DNA from: MWEI01 sp964600235
Lineage (GTDB): Bacteria > Desulfobacterota > Desulfomonilia > UBA1062
DNA length: 64,000 nt
Direction of reading: 5' to 3'
Assembly: GCA_964600235.1 (NCBI GenBank)
Contig: CAZRIV010000002.1
Span: 124,001-188,000 of the forward strand
Shown here: piece after piece, positions 50,327-58,856 of the stretch
How the letters are laid out: each line of letters opens with the position of its first letter
How positions within the stretch are numbered: the stretch's first letter is position 1
Position numbers and translations under genes: made by a program
The notes under the pieces: generated by a model
The model's database searches: none
What the model was told of the DNA's origin: nothing
The model's input: the letters and a program-made list of their open reading frames with translations, nothing else

Positions 50327-50950
50327 ATGTTGAAAATAAGACTGGTTTGTCTTCTGATGATATCGGCCATGGTATTGACGGGATGCGCGGCGGTGAAGCC
50401 TGAACTGTACAAGCCGAAAGGGAAGATGGACAAACTGATCATGCCCCTTGAGCTTCAGGTGGATGATCTTGATAAATCAATACTTACCAGAGATGAATCG
50501 AGATTGATCATACACAGTGATTTTTCAGAGAATATCTTCACAAAATCGGTCGACCGCTATGGCCATGCGAAGATCAATATCAAGCGTGACGATTTTTTGA
50601 ACATAGCCTGGACAATTGTGTCTGGTCTGTCCTTGTGCACGATTAACCTGTTCGGGATACCACTCGGGTCTCTCAATGTAGAAGTCACTATGGATGTAGA
50701 ACTGCTGAATTCAAAGGACCAGTCGATAGCGAAATATTCAGTAACGGCCGACGATACTGAATACAGTGCGTTCTTGTGGGGATATAATTCCCTGCCACTC
50801 CGCCAGGCTGCACGTACCGTGGCGCTGAACAAGGCCTTGGCCCAACTGAAAAACAAGATCAATGCTGACGCAGAAGGCATCAATGAAAAACTGCTTGCAG
50901 CAGGGCCGATGAAACGCAATGGATATTCCCGGGTATCATCAGCTTATTAA
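50327..50950 (+). CDS. Lipoprotein of unknown function
   Basis: 207-residue predicted lipoprotein: signal peptide ending in VLTGC (Cys20), then a mature part without a family I recognise. It has beta-type segments (LEVQVDD-like IMPLELQVDDLDKS, LNVEVTMDVELLN, IAKYSVTADDTEYSA) and a C-terminal helix (VALNKALAQLKNKINADAEG). A short hydrophobic segment LCTINLFGIPLGSL lies in the middle. Its place after the ankyrin lipoprotein suggests they act together. Confidence 0.7.
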   Translation: MLKIRLVCLLMISAMVLTGCAAVKPELYKPKGKMDKLIMPLELQVDDLDKSILTRDESRLIIHSDFSENIFTKSVDRYGHAKINIKRDDFLNIAWTIVSGLSLCTINLFGIPLGSLNVEVTMDVELLNSKDQSIAKYSVTADDTEYSAFLWGYNSLPLRQAARTVALNKALAQLKNKINADAEGINEKLLAAGPMKRNGYSRVSSAY

Positions 50951-51273
50951 GAGTGGGGGATATCATCCTTACAGGATATGAAGGCCCGGTTTCTCTCTGT
51001 CGAAGGGATTCGAAGCGTGAGGCAGGAAAGAGTGAACGGGAAGGTTTTCTTTTCGGGACACGTGCGATAATCAATCGGGAGGATCTCCATTTTGCCCTCT
51101 TTAGTCCATTGACTTGCCTCAACACGAATGTATTATGATGTCATTCAGTGCGCCTGTAATTTTATAACGTTACATGTTCAAGCGCCCGTCGATCAACACG
51201 AAGCTCGATTATCATGATGATGTCTGATCAGGGCGGCAGTGCAGAGACTTACATCCTTTTAAGGGGAAAGGCC
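50951..51273. other. Gene-free region upstream of the polyferredoxin gene
   Basis: The only pattern seen is TGTAA-N10-TTACA (51155-51174), a possible operator in AT-rich DNA. No gene or repeat-family copy is visible. Confidence 0.35.
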
Positions 51274-52593
51274 ATGGCACAGGAACAAAAGGGAGACGTC
51301 TATCGCGCCCTGGGAGAGAAGATCGACAGCCTCACGACACGGGCACCCTGGAACGAGGCCTTTCACAGCCTGCTGAAGGAGCTCTACACGGCAGAGGAGG
51401 CGGACGTGGTCGCCAGGATGCCTTACACCCTCTCGACGCTTGAGCGGATCTCGATGGTGACCGGGATGGACAAGACAAGGCTGAGCACCCTTCTGGAAAG
51501 GCTGTGCAGCAAGGGGCTGGTCATGGACATATGGAACCCCAGGGAAAATCAATACTACTACCTCACCTTGCCTTTAGCCATCGGGATCTTCGAGTTCACC
51601 ATGATGAGGCAGGCAGGTGGTCTCAACACCAGGGAATGGGCGAGGCTCTTTCACAGATACATGCAGGAGGACGACTCATTCTATGCGGCTAACTTCTCCC
51701 ACGGCGAAAGGCTTTCAGTCATGCGGGTCATCCCCGTTGAAGAGACCATCAACGCGGGCGGGGACATGGTGTTTCTCGATCATGAAAAAACCTCGTCAAT
51801 CATCGATGGCGCCGAGCGGTTCGCCATCGGTCCATGCTCCTGCAGGGTCGAGAAGTCCCAGGTCGGCAAAAAGGAGTGCGACGGACCGCTGGAGTGCTGC
51901 AGTTCCTTCGACATGGGGGCCGACTTCCTGGTGAAGAACAACATGGCGCGCCCGGTCACGAAAGAGGAGATGATCGACAATTTCGCCAGGTCAAAGGACC
52001 TCGGCCTGGTATTCTGCGCGATCAACACCAGGAAGAATGTCACGGGGATCTGCCACTGCTGCAGGTGCTGCTGCGGGCTCCTTTCCGGGTGGAACAGGTT
52101 CGGCTACTCAAATTCGATTGTCACCTCCAGTTTCATCTCGACCGTGGACGAAGGGAAGTGCACGGGGTGCGGTAAATGCGTGGATGCATGTCCGGTCGGG
52201 GCCATGAGCCTTGTTTCCGCAAACGACCCGAAAAACAAAAAGAAAAAGAAGAGCTCCGTGAATCCTGAAATCTGCATAGGCTGCGCTCTGTGTGCATCGA
52301 CTTGTACCCCCGGCGCCATTGAGATGAAAAAACGGGGCGAAAGGGTGATCCATCCGGAAACGATCTTCGAGATGTCGCTGCTCATGAGCCTGGAGAGGGG
52401 CACCCTGCAGAACCTGCTGTTCGACAACCCCCAGAGCGTTACCCAGAAATTCATGCGATCGTTCGTGGGCGGATTTTTGAAGCTGGCACCGGTGAAGAAG
52501 GCCCTCATGGGGGATGCGCTCAGGTCAAGATTCCTTAATTTCATGAAAAAGGGTGCCGAGGCCCAGGGCAAGGGATGGATGACCGAGATGTGA
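51274..52593 (+). CDS. Winged-helix-headed Cys-cluster polyferredoxin
   Basis: 439-residue soluble protein. Residues 35-100 look like a winged helix (EEADVVARMPYTLSTLERIS, MDKTRLSTLLERLCSKGLV, then a YYYLTLPLA strand). The Fe-S part repeats the order of the protein at 39628-40545: Cys188-x-Cys190 with Cys202 and Cys208/209, the dense cluster HCCRCCC (Cys260-267), and two ferredoxin motifs (Cys296/299/302/306 and 334/337/340/344). A Lys run (NKKKKKSS) divides the ferredoxin motifs. ATG 51274 has AAGGGG upstream. It may couple redox state to DNA or to a partner protein; no named family is claimed. Confidence 0.8.
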   Translation: MAQEQKGDVYRALGEKIDSLTTRAPWNEAFHSLLKELYTAEEADVVARMPYTLSTLERISMVTGMDKTRLSTLLERLCSKGLVMDIWNPRENQYYYLTLPLAIGIFEFTMMRQAGGLNTREWARLFHRYMQEDDSFYAANFSHGERLSVMRVIPVEETINAGGDMVFLDHEKTSSIIDGAERFAIGPCSCRVEKSQVGKKECDGPLECCSSFDMGADFLVKNNMARPVTKEEMIDNFARSKDLGLVFCAINTRKNVTGICHCCRCCCGLLSGWNRFGYSNSIVTSSFISTVDEGKCTGCGKCVDACPVGAMSLVSANDPKNKKKKKSSVNPEICIGCALCASTCTPGAIEMKKRGERVIHPETIFEMSLLMSLERGTLQNLLFDNPQSVTQKFMRSFVGGFLKLAPVKKALMGDALRSRFLNFMKKGAEAQGKGWMTEM

Positions 52594-52846
52594 ATGGATG
52601 AAGAATGGGCCGGTTGTTTTTTTAAGTCCGTGAGCGTGATGCATGATGGCATGAAGGCTCACTTTTCCCTGATTGTCTGGCCGGCAGGCTTTGTGTTGCC
52701 GGTTTTTACAAAAATAAATCTGTTGACGTGTCCTTACACACATTGATGCATACCTGAACTGATGATACTATGTGCATGCATGCTCCTGGGCTGCATGTAT
52801 ATGCAGCTCAGGTCTGGTCCATTTCCTGTCAATGGGGGTTCTTGTT

Positions 52847-54235
52847 ATGCATGACACGATTGAAAGCCTGTTTTCTCCTGGATCAATAGCGCTCTACGGA
52901 ATCCCGAGGGGGTTCAAGGCCGGCAAGGTCTTCTTCCTGGGGCTCCTGGACCAGGGCTTCAAGGGACCCATCTACCTCATTCACCCGAGTGCTTCCGAGA
53001 TCGACGGCTACAGGACATACAGGAACCTTGATGCGGTGCAGGGCCAGGTGGACCTGGTCATCATCATGTCGCCCAAAGAGACGGTCTTTGATGTGCTGGC
53101 CGAATGCTCCAGAAAGAAGGTGAAAGCGGTGATCCTCTACACCTCGGGGTTTTCCGAGCTGGGAGGGGCTGACGGGCGCGAAGACGAGGCGCGCATGAGG
53201 CGCATGGCGCACGAAGGGGGATTGCGCATCCTGGGGCCCAACTGCATGGGTGTCTACTCGCCGGGCTCGCGGATCGCACCTTTCCCCGGCATGCCCAGGA
53301 CTTCCGGGAAGCTTGGGTTCATCAGCCAGAGCGGTTCGCTGGTGAACCTGTTCGTGAACCTCTGCTCTGCCAAGGGGCTCTTCTTCAGCCATGTCGCCAG
53401 CAGCGGCAACGGCGCTGACGTCGAACTGGCAGACCTGCTGGCATGGATGGGTAAAGATGAGCAGACCGCTGTCATCTGCACCTACTGCGAGGGTGTGCGC
53501 GATATGCACGGGCTGCTCGATGCCCTGAGGGAGACGACGTCCGTGAAGCCCGTGATCATGTGGAAGGTGGGGCTCACGACAGCTGGTTCCAGGGCCGCCG
53601 CATCCCACACCGGTGCGCTGACAGGGCAGGGCGAGTTGTGGAAGAGCCTGTTCAGGCAGTTCCACATCCTGGACGTGTGCGACATCGAGGAGATGTGCGA
53701 CCTGGCCATGGCCTTCTACCACATGGGGCCTGGCGGACAGGGCCGGGTGGCCATCGTGTCCGGCCCCGGCGGACCAGCGGTGTCTGCGGCCGATGCGGTG
53801 GAGAGAAACGGCCTTGTCATGGCGAGGCTCTCCCGGGAGAGTATCCGCAGACTGAAGGAGTTGCTTCCGCCTACGGGCACCTCATGGGCAAACCCCATCG
53901 ACGTGGGGCTGAGCGCATCCTTCGACCTCCGGCTCTACCAGGAGGCCCTCGAAATAATCCTTGATGACAATGGGGTGGATGCCGTGGTCATGCTCGGGGG
54001 AGGTGCCTCGACGGACATGAGCGCGGACTACGTACAGGGGCTCATCCGGGCAAGGGAACGTTCGGATAAACACATCATGGCCATTGCATATCCAGGGTTC
54101 GTCCAGATCGACCAGTCCGAGCTGCTGGGGCCCCTGCACGAAAACGGGGTCCCCGTGTACCCCACACCCGAGAGGGCGCTGAAGGCGTATGCGAGGATGT
54201 GTGCGTACTATCGGTTTCGGGCAGTGCAGGGCTGA
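52847..54235 (+). CDS. ADP-forming acyl-CoA synthetase, alpha-type subunit
   Basis: 462-residue protein with the CoA-binding domain (residues 1-130, ending ILGPNCMGVYSPG), a succinyl-CoA-ligase-like domain (GKLGFISQSGSLVN, SSGNGADV) with the phospho-His loop SHTGALTG (His254), and a third flavodoxin-like domain (IVSGPGGPAVSAADA). This is the alpha half of NDP-forming acetyl/acyl-CoA synthetases, which make ATP from acyl-CoA in energy metabolism. The ATP-grasp beta part is neither fused nor adjacent. ATG 52847 has GGGGG upstream. Substrate unknown. Confidence 0.87.
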   Translation: MHDTIESLFSPGSIALYGIPRGFKAGKVFFLGLLDQGFKGPIYLIHPSASEIDGYRTYRNLDAVQGQVDLVIIMSPKETVFDVLAECSRKKVKAVILYTSGFSELGGADGREDEARMRRMAHEGGLRILGPNCMGVYSPGSRIAPFPGMPRTSGKLGFISQSGSLVNLFVNLCSAKGLFFSHVASSGNGADVELADLLAWMGKDEQTAVICTYCEGVRDMHGLLDALRETTSVKPVIMWKVGLTTAGSRAAASHTGALTGQGELWKSLFRQFHILDVCDIEEMCDLAMAFYHMGPGGQGRVAIVSGPGGPAVSAADAVERNGLVMARLSRESIRRLKELLPPTGTSWANPIDVGLSASFDLRLYQEALEIILDDNGVDAVVMLGGGASTDMSADYVQGLIRARERSDKHIMAIAYPGFVQIDQSELLGPLHENGVPVYPTPERALKAYARMCAYYRFRAVQG

Positions 54236-54370
54236 TGACAGGGCATGCAGGGATGTTGAGACACATGTGGTGGGGCCGGGTTGCGTTAACCTCGCATGGC
54301 CGTATACCGCTGTCATCGTGTGCTGGATAGAGTCATCTCTGCATTGTATCCGAATGACCGACTGGCTCAC

Positions 54371-54478
54371 TTAGGACCGGGCGGTGTGCGGATCTGGGGC
54401 GTGACCCCGGCCGGGACAGGCTGCATGCCATGACCCACCGGCCGCGGCAGCCTGCTGCAAAACGGCCGGGGAAACTGA
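54371..54478 (+). pseudogene. Decayed 3' end of a second FG-GAP lipoprotein gene
   Basis: Codons from 54371 read LGPGGVRIWGVTPAG and so on to PTGRG and LLQNGRGN, with a final TGA at 54476-54478. This follows, residue by residue, the last 35 or so codons of the intact gene at 46079-47656 (GGVQIWDV, PTGRGNLLRNGRGS). An internal TGA at 54431-54433 replaces the Trp codon of the intact gene. Nothing of the rest of the gene is found upstream. It is the relic of a duplicate or of a deleted gene. Confidence 0.8.
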
Positions 54479-54513
54479 ATCCCGTTGCCTGCCACTGCCA
54501 CGTCGCGGACAGG

Positions 54514-56502
54514 TCAATACATCTCATACACCTTTGCTTCCCATGGGAATAAAGGTTCCCTGCCGGCCCAGTATTGAGGCACCTGCCGGACCTGGGTGAC
54601 CTCACGCCACTGCTTCCCTGAAGGGGTAGCAGGCCAGTTGCCCACGATATACTCGGGCCCGGGCGTATGGCAGTCTGAAAAGTTGGCCACCACGACCACG
54701 AGATTGTGTATGCCCGGTATCCCGCGCACCCAGGCCATGATCCTCCGGCCCTGCTCGAAGTCCATGTGGATGAACTCGGTGTCATTGACGCCGAGCGCCG
54801 CCGAGGATGTCCTCAGCCGTACCAGGCGGGCAACGTACTGGAACACACGTGATCTCCAGGGGTCACTCTTCCTGGCATAGTTGACGGGGTCAATCTGTTT
54901 TGCGGGGTGCACGGCAGGGCGGTCATGCTGGTCGCAGAACTCTTCACCCGCAAGGATCATGGGAACGCCCACCGCAGTCAAGAGGCACACATGCGCCAGT
55001 TTGGCCCGCTGTTCCTTTTCGTAGATGCCGCACCCCTGGAGAAAATCATGGAGGCGTTCCTTGCGGTAGCCCTGGGTGTCATGCGATGTGATGTAATTGA
55101 TGGACTGGGCCCCGTCTTTGAAACCGATCAGGCGGCAGTCGATCATCCTGCGGACAGTCCACTCAAAGTCCTCACCCTGGAGCGATTCGCCGATGACGGC
55201 CGAGCGTACCCGGCTCTGGAAATGTTCATTCCAGAGGGCATTGACACAGCCCTGGGCGATGAGTTCGAGGGGGACATGGAGCTCCTCTCCGATGACAAGG
55301 AACCTGGCGTCACAGTGTGCGCGGGGCATGGAGGAATATCTCGACGCGAAGAGGGCCCTGGAGCTTTCGTTGAACCCTCTGATGAAGTCCCAGTTGGCGA
55401 TGTTGTTCAGGCTGTCGAGCCTGAGGCCGTCGACGTGGAAATCCGACATCCATCGCTCCAGATGGGCGAGATGGAACTGCCGGGCAGGGCATATGGGACC
55501 GGACATCCCGGTTTCGGGGTCGTAGCCGTTTACCGTCTTTACATAGCGCCAGCTCTGGCCGCCGAATCCGTCGCGGAGCTCATTTGTCCGGCTCGACTGA
55601 TAGGAATCCGGATTGTCCTGCTCGTCACCGGGCTGAATGTGGAAATCAGGATAGCTGATCTGGACATAGGGATCATGTCCGAACGCCAGCACGACATCCG
55701 TGAAGAAGCGTATCCCCATGGCATGGCATGTGCTGACAAGGGCCGTCAGGTCGGACGTCGCGGTGGGCGACTGATTCCCGCTCGGAAAGCCCAGGTCGTA
55801 ATCGGGCGCAAAGTAGTGGGCGGTCGCATACCCCCACTCGCGGCGCGCCCTGGTGTCGGCGGGTGGGAGCAGCTCCAGGGCATTGATGCCGAGCTGCACG
55901 AGGATCTCCCCGGCATTCACCTCGGGCAGGTCGCTGAAATTGGCGCCTGGCGCCGCCTGGTTCAGGAGCGCGAGTACGTCCCTGAAGGTGCCGACATCCC
56001 GTTCGGCGGGGTTGGAGCCTTCGATGCCGGCGCGCGACCACGATGTGGGCAGTTCGTATATGACCAGCTGATTGTTGGGCGTCAGCGTGGCGAGCGCGGG
56101 CGGACCGCCTGGAGATGCCGTTTCACCCCCGGGGTCGCAGGGGACCAGCTTCCCGGCATCCATCTTGATGACTGAGGCCGGCTGGGAGCCAGATGAGGAC
56201 AGGATCCGGTAATCGACGGTGTAGGCAATGGGGTCGGTGCAGAGCATGGTGCTGTTCGGCACGGACGGGTGATCGACCCTGAACCAGTAGTGATAGATGC
56301 CGCCGGACAGGCCGAGCGAGGTGCATTCGAGCTCCCACAGCCCCGGGTGGGACCCCGGCATGAGCGGCTGTGCGACCAGTTGCGAAAAGGCCGGCGGATT
56401 GCCGGGGACCATTGTCCCAAGGACGAGAACGGGTGCAGTCGGGCCTTGGGGCTTCCAGAGGACGAAGTGTGTTGTTCGACGTTTCAAAAGATCAAATGAC
56501 AT
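54514..56502 (-). CDS. GH13 family alpha-glucan-active glycosidase
   Basis: 662-residue cytoplasmic enzyme, no signal peptide. Residues 1-125 form a CBM48/early-set beta domain as in branching and debranching enzymes. The catalytic barrel has region I (TDVVLAFGHD, residues 269-278), the nucleophile Asp363 (DGLRLDSL), acid Glu406 (VIGEEL) and Asp475 (TSHD). The C-terminal beta domain follows. The arrangement (CBM48 plus GH13) suggests a maltooligosyltrehalose hydrolase-, branching- or pullulanase-like enzyme; the precise reaction is not decided. No other glycogen gene is adjacent. The start codon follows AGGAGG in the reverse strand. Confidence 0.88.
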   Translation of the reverse strand: MSFDLLKRRTTHFVLWKPQGPTAPVLVLGTMVPGNPPAFSQLVAQPLMPGSHPGLWELECTSLGLSGGIYHYWFRVDHPSVPNSTMLCTDPIAYTVDYRILSSSGSQPASVIKMDAGKLVPCDPGGETASPGGPPALATLTPNNQLVIYELPTSWSRAGIEGSNPAERDVGTFRDVLALLNQAAPGANFSDLPEVNAGEILVQLGINALELLPPADTRARREWGYATAHYFAPDYDLGFPSGNQSPTATSDLTALVSTCHAMGIRFFTDVVLAFGHDPYVQISYPDFHIQPGDEQDNPDSYQSSRTNELRDGFGGQSWRYVKTVNGYDPETGMSGPICPARQFHLAHLERWMSDFHVDGLRLDSLNNIANWDFIRGFNESSRALFASRYSSMPRAHCDARFLVIGEELHVPLELIAQGCVNALWNEHFQSRVRSAVIGESLQGEDFEWTVRRMIDCRLIGFKDGAQSINYITSHDTQGYRKERLHDFLQGCGIYEKEQRAKLAHVCLLTAVGVPMILAGEEFCDQHDRPAVHPAKQIDPVNYARKSDPWRSRVFQYVARLVRLRTSSAALGVNDTEFIHMDFEQGRRIMAWVRGIPGIHNLVVVVANFSDCHTPGPEYIVGNWPATPSGKQWREVTQVRQVPQYWAGREPLFPWEAKVYEMY

Positions 56503-56816
56503 GGGTAACCTCCTTTTTCTGTCATGACAAGGTATGGATAGGCCGGGTCATGATGGGATGCAGATGAACAGGGAATATAATAACGGCCAGGGAGAGCCCG
56601 GTCAATCGGGGGGATGGATTATATGGCGATGCAGCCACCACATGATTGTCGGGGCCGTACATGACAGGAGGTTTTCAGCAACTAAGTGAAAGGACATTTA
56701 TGTATATTAGCAATATCCAGAAGGATTGCCAAAATTGATCTGTTCTCCTTTTATCTCATGGGATATACTGCCATAAACTTGATGTGTACTTGTGATTGGA
56801 AAATTGAGGAGGGCTT
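56503..56816. other. Gene-free region between divergent genes
   Basis: No repeat, RNA gene or promoter that I can support, apart from the ribosome sites at either end. Confidence 0.5.
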
Positions 56817-57355
56817 ATGTCTTCTTCTTATAACACCAGCATCGAGTACGTTCTGAGCCGGATTTATACAATACGGGGATTGAGGGTCATGATCGATGAA
56901 GACCTGGCTGCCTCTATGGCGTGCCAACCAAACGTTTTAATGAGCAGGTCAAACGGAATATTGCACGATTCCCTGGAGACTTTTTGTTCCAACTTACGCC
57001 TGACGAGTATATTTCTTTGAGGTCGCAAAAAGCGACCTCAAAGGCAGGACGTGGAGGTCGCCGCTATTTACCATATGCATTCACTGAGCATGGTGCAATC
57101 ATGGCAGCCACTATTTTAAATACCCCAAGGGCGGTTGAGATGAGCGTGTTTGTAGTCAGGGCCTTCGTGCGTCTGCGGGAACTGCTCTTGACGAATAAGC
57201 AGCTGGCATTGAAACTAGGGGAACTTGATCAAAAGGTAATGTCTCACGACAGGGACATCTCAATGATCATCAACGCTATACAGCAGCTCATGACTGCGCC
57301 TGTGAGAAAGAAGCGTCAGATAGGATTTTTATCAACGCCGGGTGATGAGAAGTAA
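56817..57355 (+). pseudogene. ORF6N-domain protein, frame disrupted once
   Basis: Two frames join into one 179-residue protein if one C is added to CC at 56911-56912: the first frame gives IYTIRGLRVMIDEDLAA and the second continues LYGVPTKRFNEQVKRN, RFPGDFLFQLT and YAFTEHGAIMAATIL. That is the ORF6N (KilA-N related) DNA-binding domain found in phage and chromosomal genes. A C-terminal coiled coil (LLTNKQLALKLGELDQKV) follows. Ribosome site GAGGAGGG. The missing C could be a sequencing error or a true mutation. Such genes often come from mobile elements, but no phage genes are nearby. Confidence 0.78.
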
Positions 57356-57444
57356 ATCGCCTTTGTGACCACATCCGACATCAGAGATGGCCCTCCATCA
57401 AGCTATATTGAAAGTTTCCTCATGGCATACAACCCAAATATAAA

Positions 57445-57500
57445 GCCCTGACAATCGCGGCGCGGTGAAGCGCTCTTCTATCAGGGGCGATTGCCAGGGC
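57445..57500 (+). terminator. 14 bp hairpin after the ORF6N gene
   Basis: GCCCTGACAATCGC (57445-57458) pairs with GCGATTGCCAGGGC (57487-57500) with one G-T pair, and TGTTTTCT follows. The 28-nt interior has a further small stem (GCGC...GCGC). It starts 90 nt after the stop. Confidence 0.6.
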
Positions 57501-57608
57501 TGTTTTCTAATTCCACGCACGGATATCTCGCAAAAACCTGCTAAGATCTCTTGACATGCTATGTGCAATCGTGCAATCTGAATGCATAATTACACAATTG
57601 AGGTGATC

Positions 57609-58826
57609 ATGGACATATACATTGAAAGATCCCTCCAGCCGGTATTGAAAAAGGCCGCAAGGGAGTTTCCCGCAGTGGTCCTGACCGGACCCAGGCAGTC
57701 CGGCAAAACCACACTACTCAAGCATTTGTTCGGCAGGAGCCACCGTTATGTGTCCCTCGAGGCACCGGATGTGCGGTCGGCTGCACTCTCTGACCCCCGC
57801 GGGTTTCTCGATATCTACGGACCTCCGGTCATCCTGGATGAGGTCCAGTATGCTCCTGAACTGCTGCCGTATATCAAGGAAAGTATAGACAGCGAGCGGT
57901 CGCGAAAGGGCCGATACCTGATAACCGGATCACAGAACCTCATGCTCATGAGGCGGGTGACGGAGTCCCTTGCAGGACGGAGCGCAATATTGAGGCTGCT
58001 GCCGCTTTCATACAGCGAGCTGGACCACAATCCCCTCTCAAGGCTCCCCTGGGAACGGGGCCGTGTTGCGCAGAAACGTGAAGTGCCTATTCAGGACCTC
58101 TGGAAGCAGTTTCTCAGGGGCGGATACCCCGAGCTTGCCGTAGAGCCCACTCGAAGTCAGGCGCTGTGGTTTTCCAGTTATGTTCAAACGTATCTCGAAC
58201 GTGATGTCAGGGGACTCAAGCAGATCGGTGACCTATCCGGGTTCCAGAACTTCCTGCGCGTACTGGCTTCCCGCAGTTCCCAACTGCTCAACCTCACGGA
58301 TGTCTCGAGGGACTTAGGCATTGCGGTGAACACGGCAAAGGCCTGGCTTTCGGTGCTGGAAGCGACCTTTCAGGTCATCGTTCTTCGACCGTACTTCGAG
58401 AACATGGGCAAACGCCTCGTGAAGACACCTAAGGTGTACTTCACCGATGTGGGCCTGCTCTGTTACCTGACAGGACTCAGCGACCCGGCCCACGCCTCTG
58501 CAGGACCACTGGCCGGGGCCATCGTCGAGACTGCTGTCATCTCAGAGCTTGTCAAGAGGTCGTTCCACAGTGGTTTCGAACCGCGCCTGTACTTCTGGCG
58601 GACAACCCATGGAAAGGAAGTGGATATCGTCATCGAACACCAGGGACGGCTCATCCCCGTAGAGGTAAAGCAGACCGCCACACCAAGGCCTCCAATGGCA
58701 AAGGGCCTTATCTCGTTCATGGAAGACTATTCCGCCAAGGCAGATAAAGGCTGGCTCGTCCATCTAGGCAGTAAATCCCTGCCGTTGTCGCCCAACATCA
58801 CGGCAATCCCATTTCATGCATTATGA
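57609..58826 (+). CDS. AAA ATPase with DUF4143 domain
   Basis: 405-residue cytoplasmic protein. The ATPase part has Walker A GPRQSGKTT (27-35), Walker B VILDEVQY (Asp77, Glu78) and the sensor segment YLITGSQN. The C-terminal DUF4143 domain contains the nuclease-like core FWRTTHGKEVDIVIE and LIPVEVKQT, a PD-(D/E)xK pattern. These two-domain proteins are very common in anaerobes and of unclear role. ATG 57609 follows GAGGTGATC. It precedes recC by 30 nt, so it may be transcribed with recCB. Confidence 0.9.
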   Translation: MDIYIERSLQPVLKKAAREFPAVVLTGPRQSGKTTLLKHLFGRSHRYVSLEAPDVRSAALSDPRGFLDIYGPPVILDEVQYAPELLPYIKESIDSERSRKGRYLITGSQNLMLMRRVTESLAGRSAILRLLPLSYSELDHNPLSRLPWERGRVAQKREVPIQDLWKQFLRGGYPELAVEPTRSQALWFSSYVQTYLERDVRGLKQIGDLSGFQNFLRVLASRSSQLLNLTDVSRDLGIAVNTAKAWLSVLEATFQVIVLRPYFENMGKRLVKTPKVYFTDVGLLCYLTGLSDPAHASAGPLAGAIVETAVISELVKRSFHSGFEPRLYFWRTTHGKEVDIVIEHQGRLIPVEVKQTATPRPPMAKGLISFMEDYSAKADKGWLVHLGSKSLPLSPNITAIPFHAL

Positions 58827-58856
58827 GTTCATGCCGTGCGTGAAAAGGGATATACT

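Noticed and set aside
54431..54433. In-frame TGA in the FG-GAP relic as a second selenocysteine codon
   Set aside because: It replaces a Trp codon of the intact paralog, not a Cys; there is no hairpin right after it and no gene upstream.
54907..56175. 422-codon open frame on the plus strand opposite the GH13 gene
   Set aside because: Reverse-strand shadow of a GC-rich gene; no domain visible, while the minus frame carries all GH13 catalytic residues.
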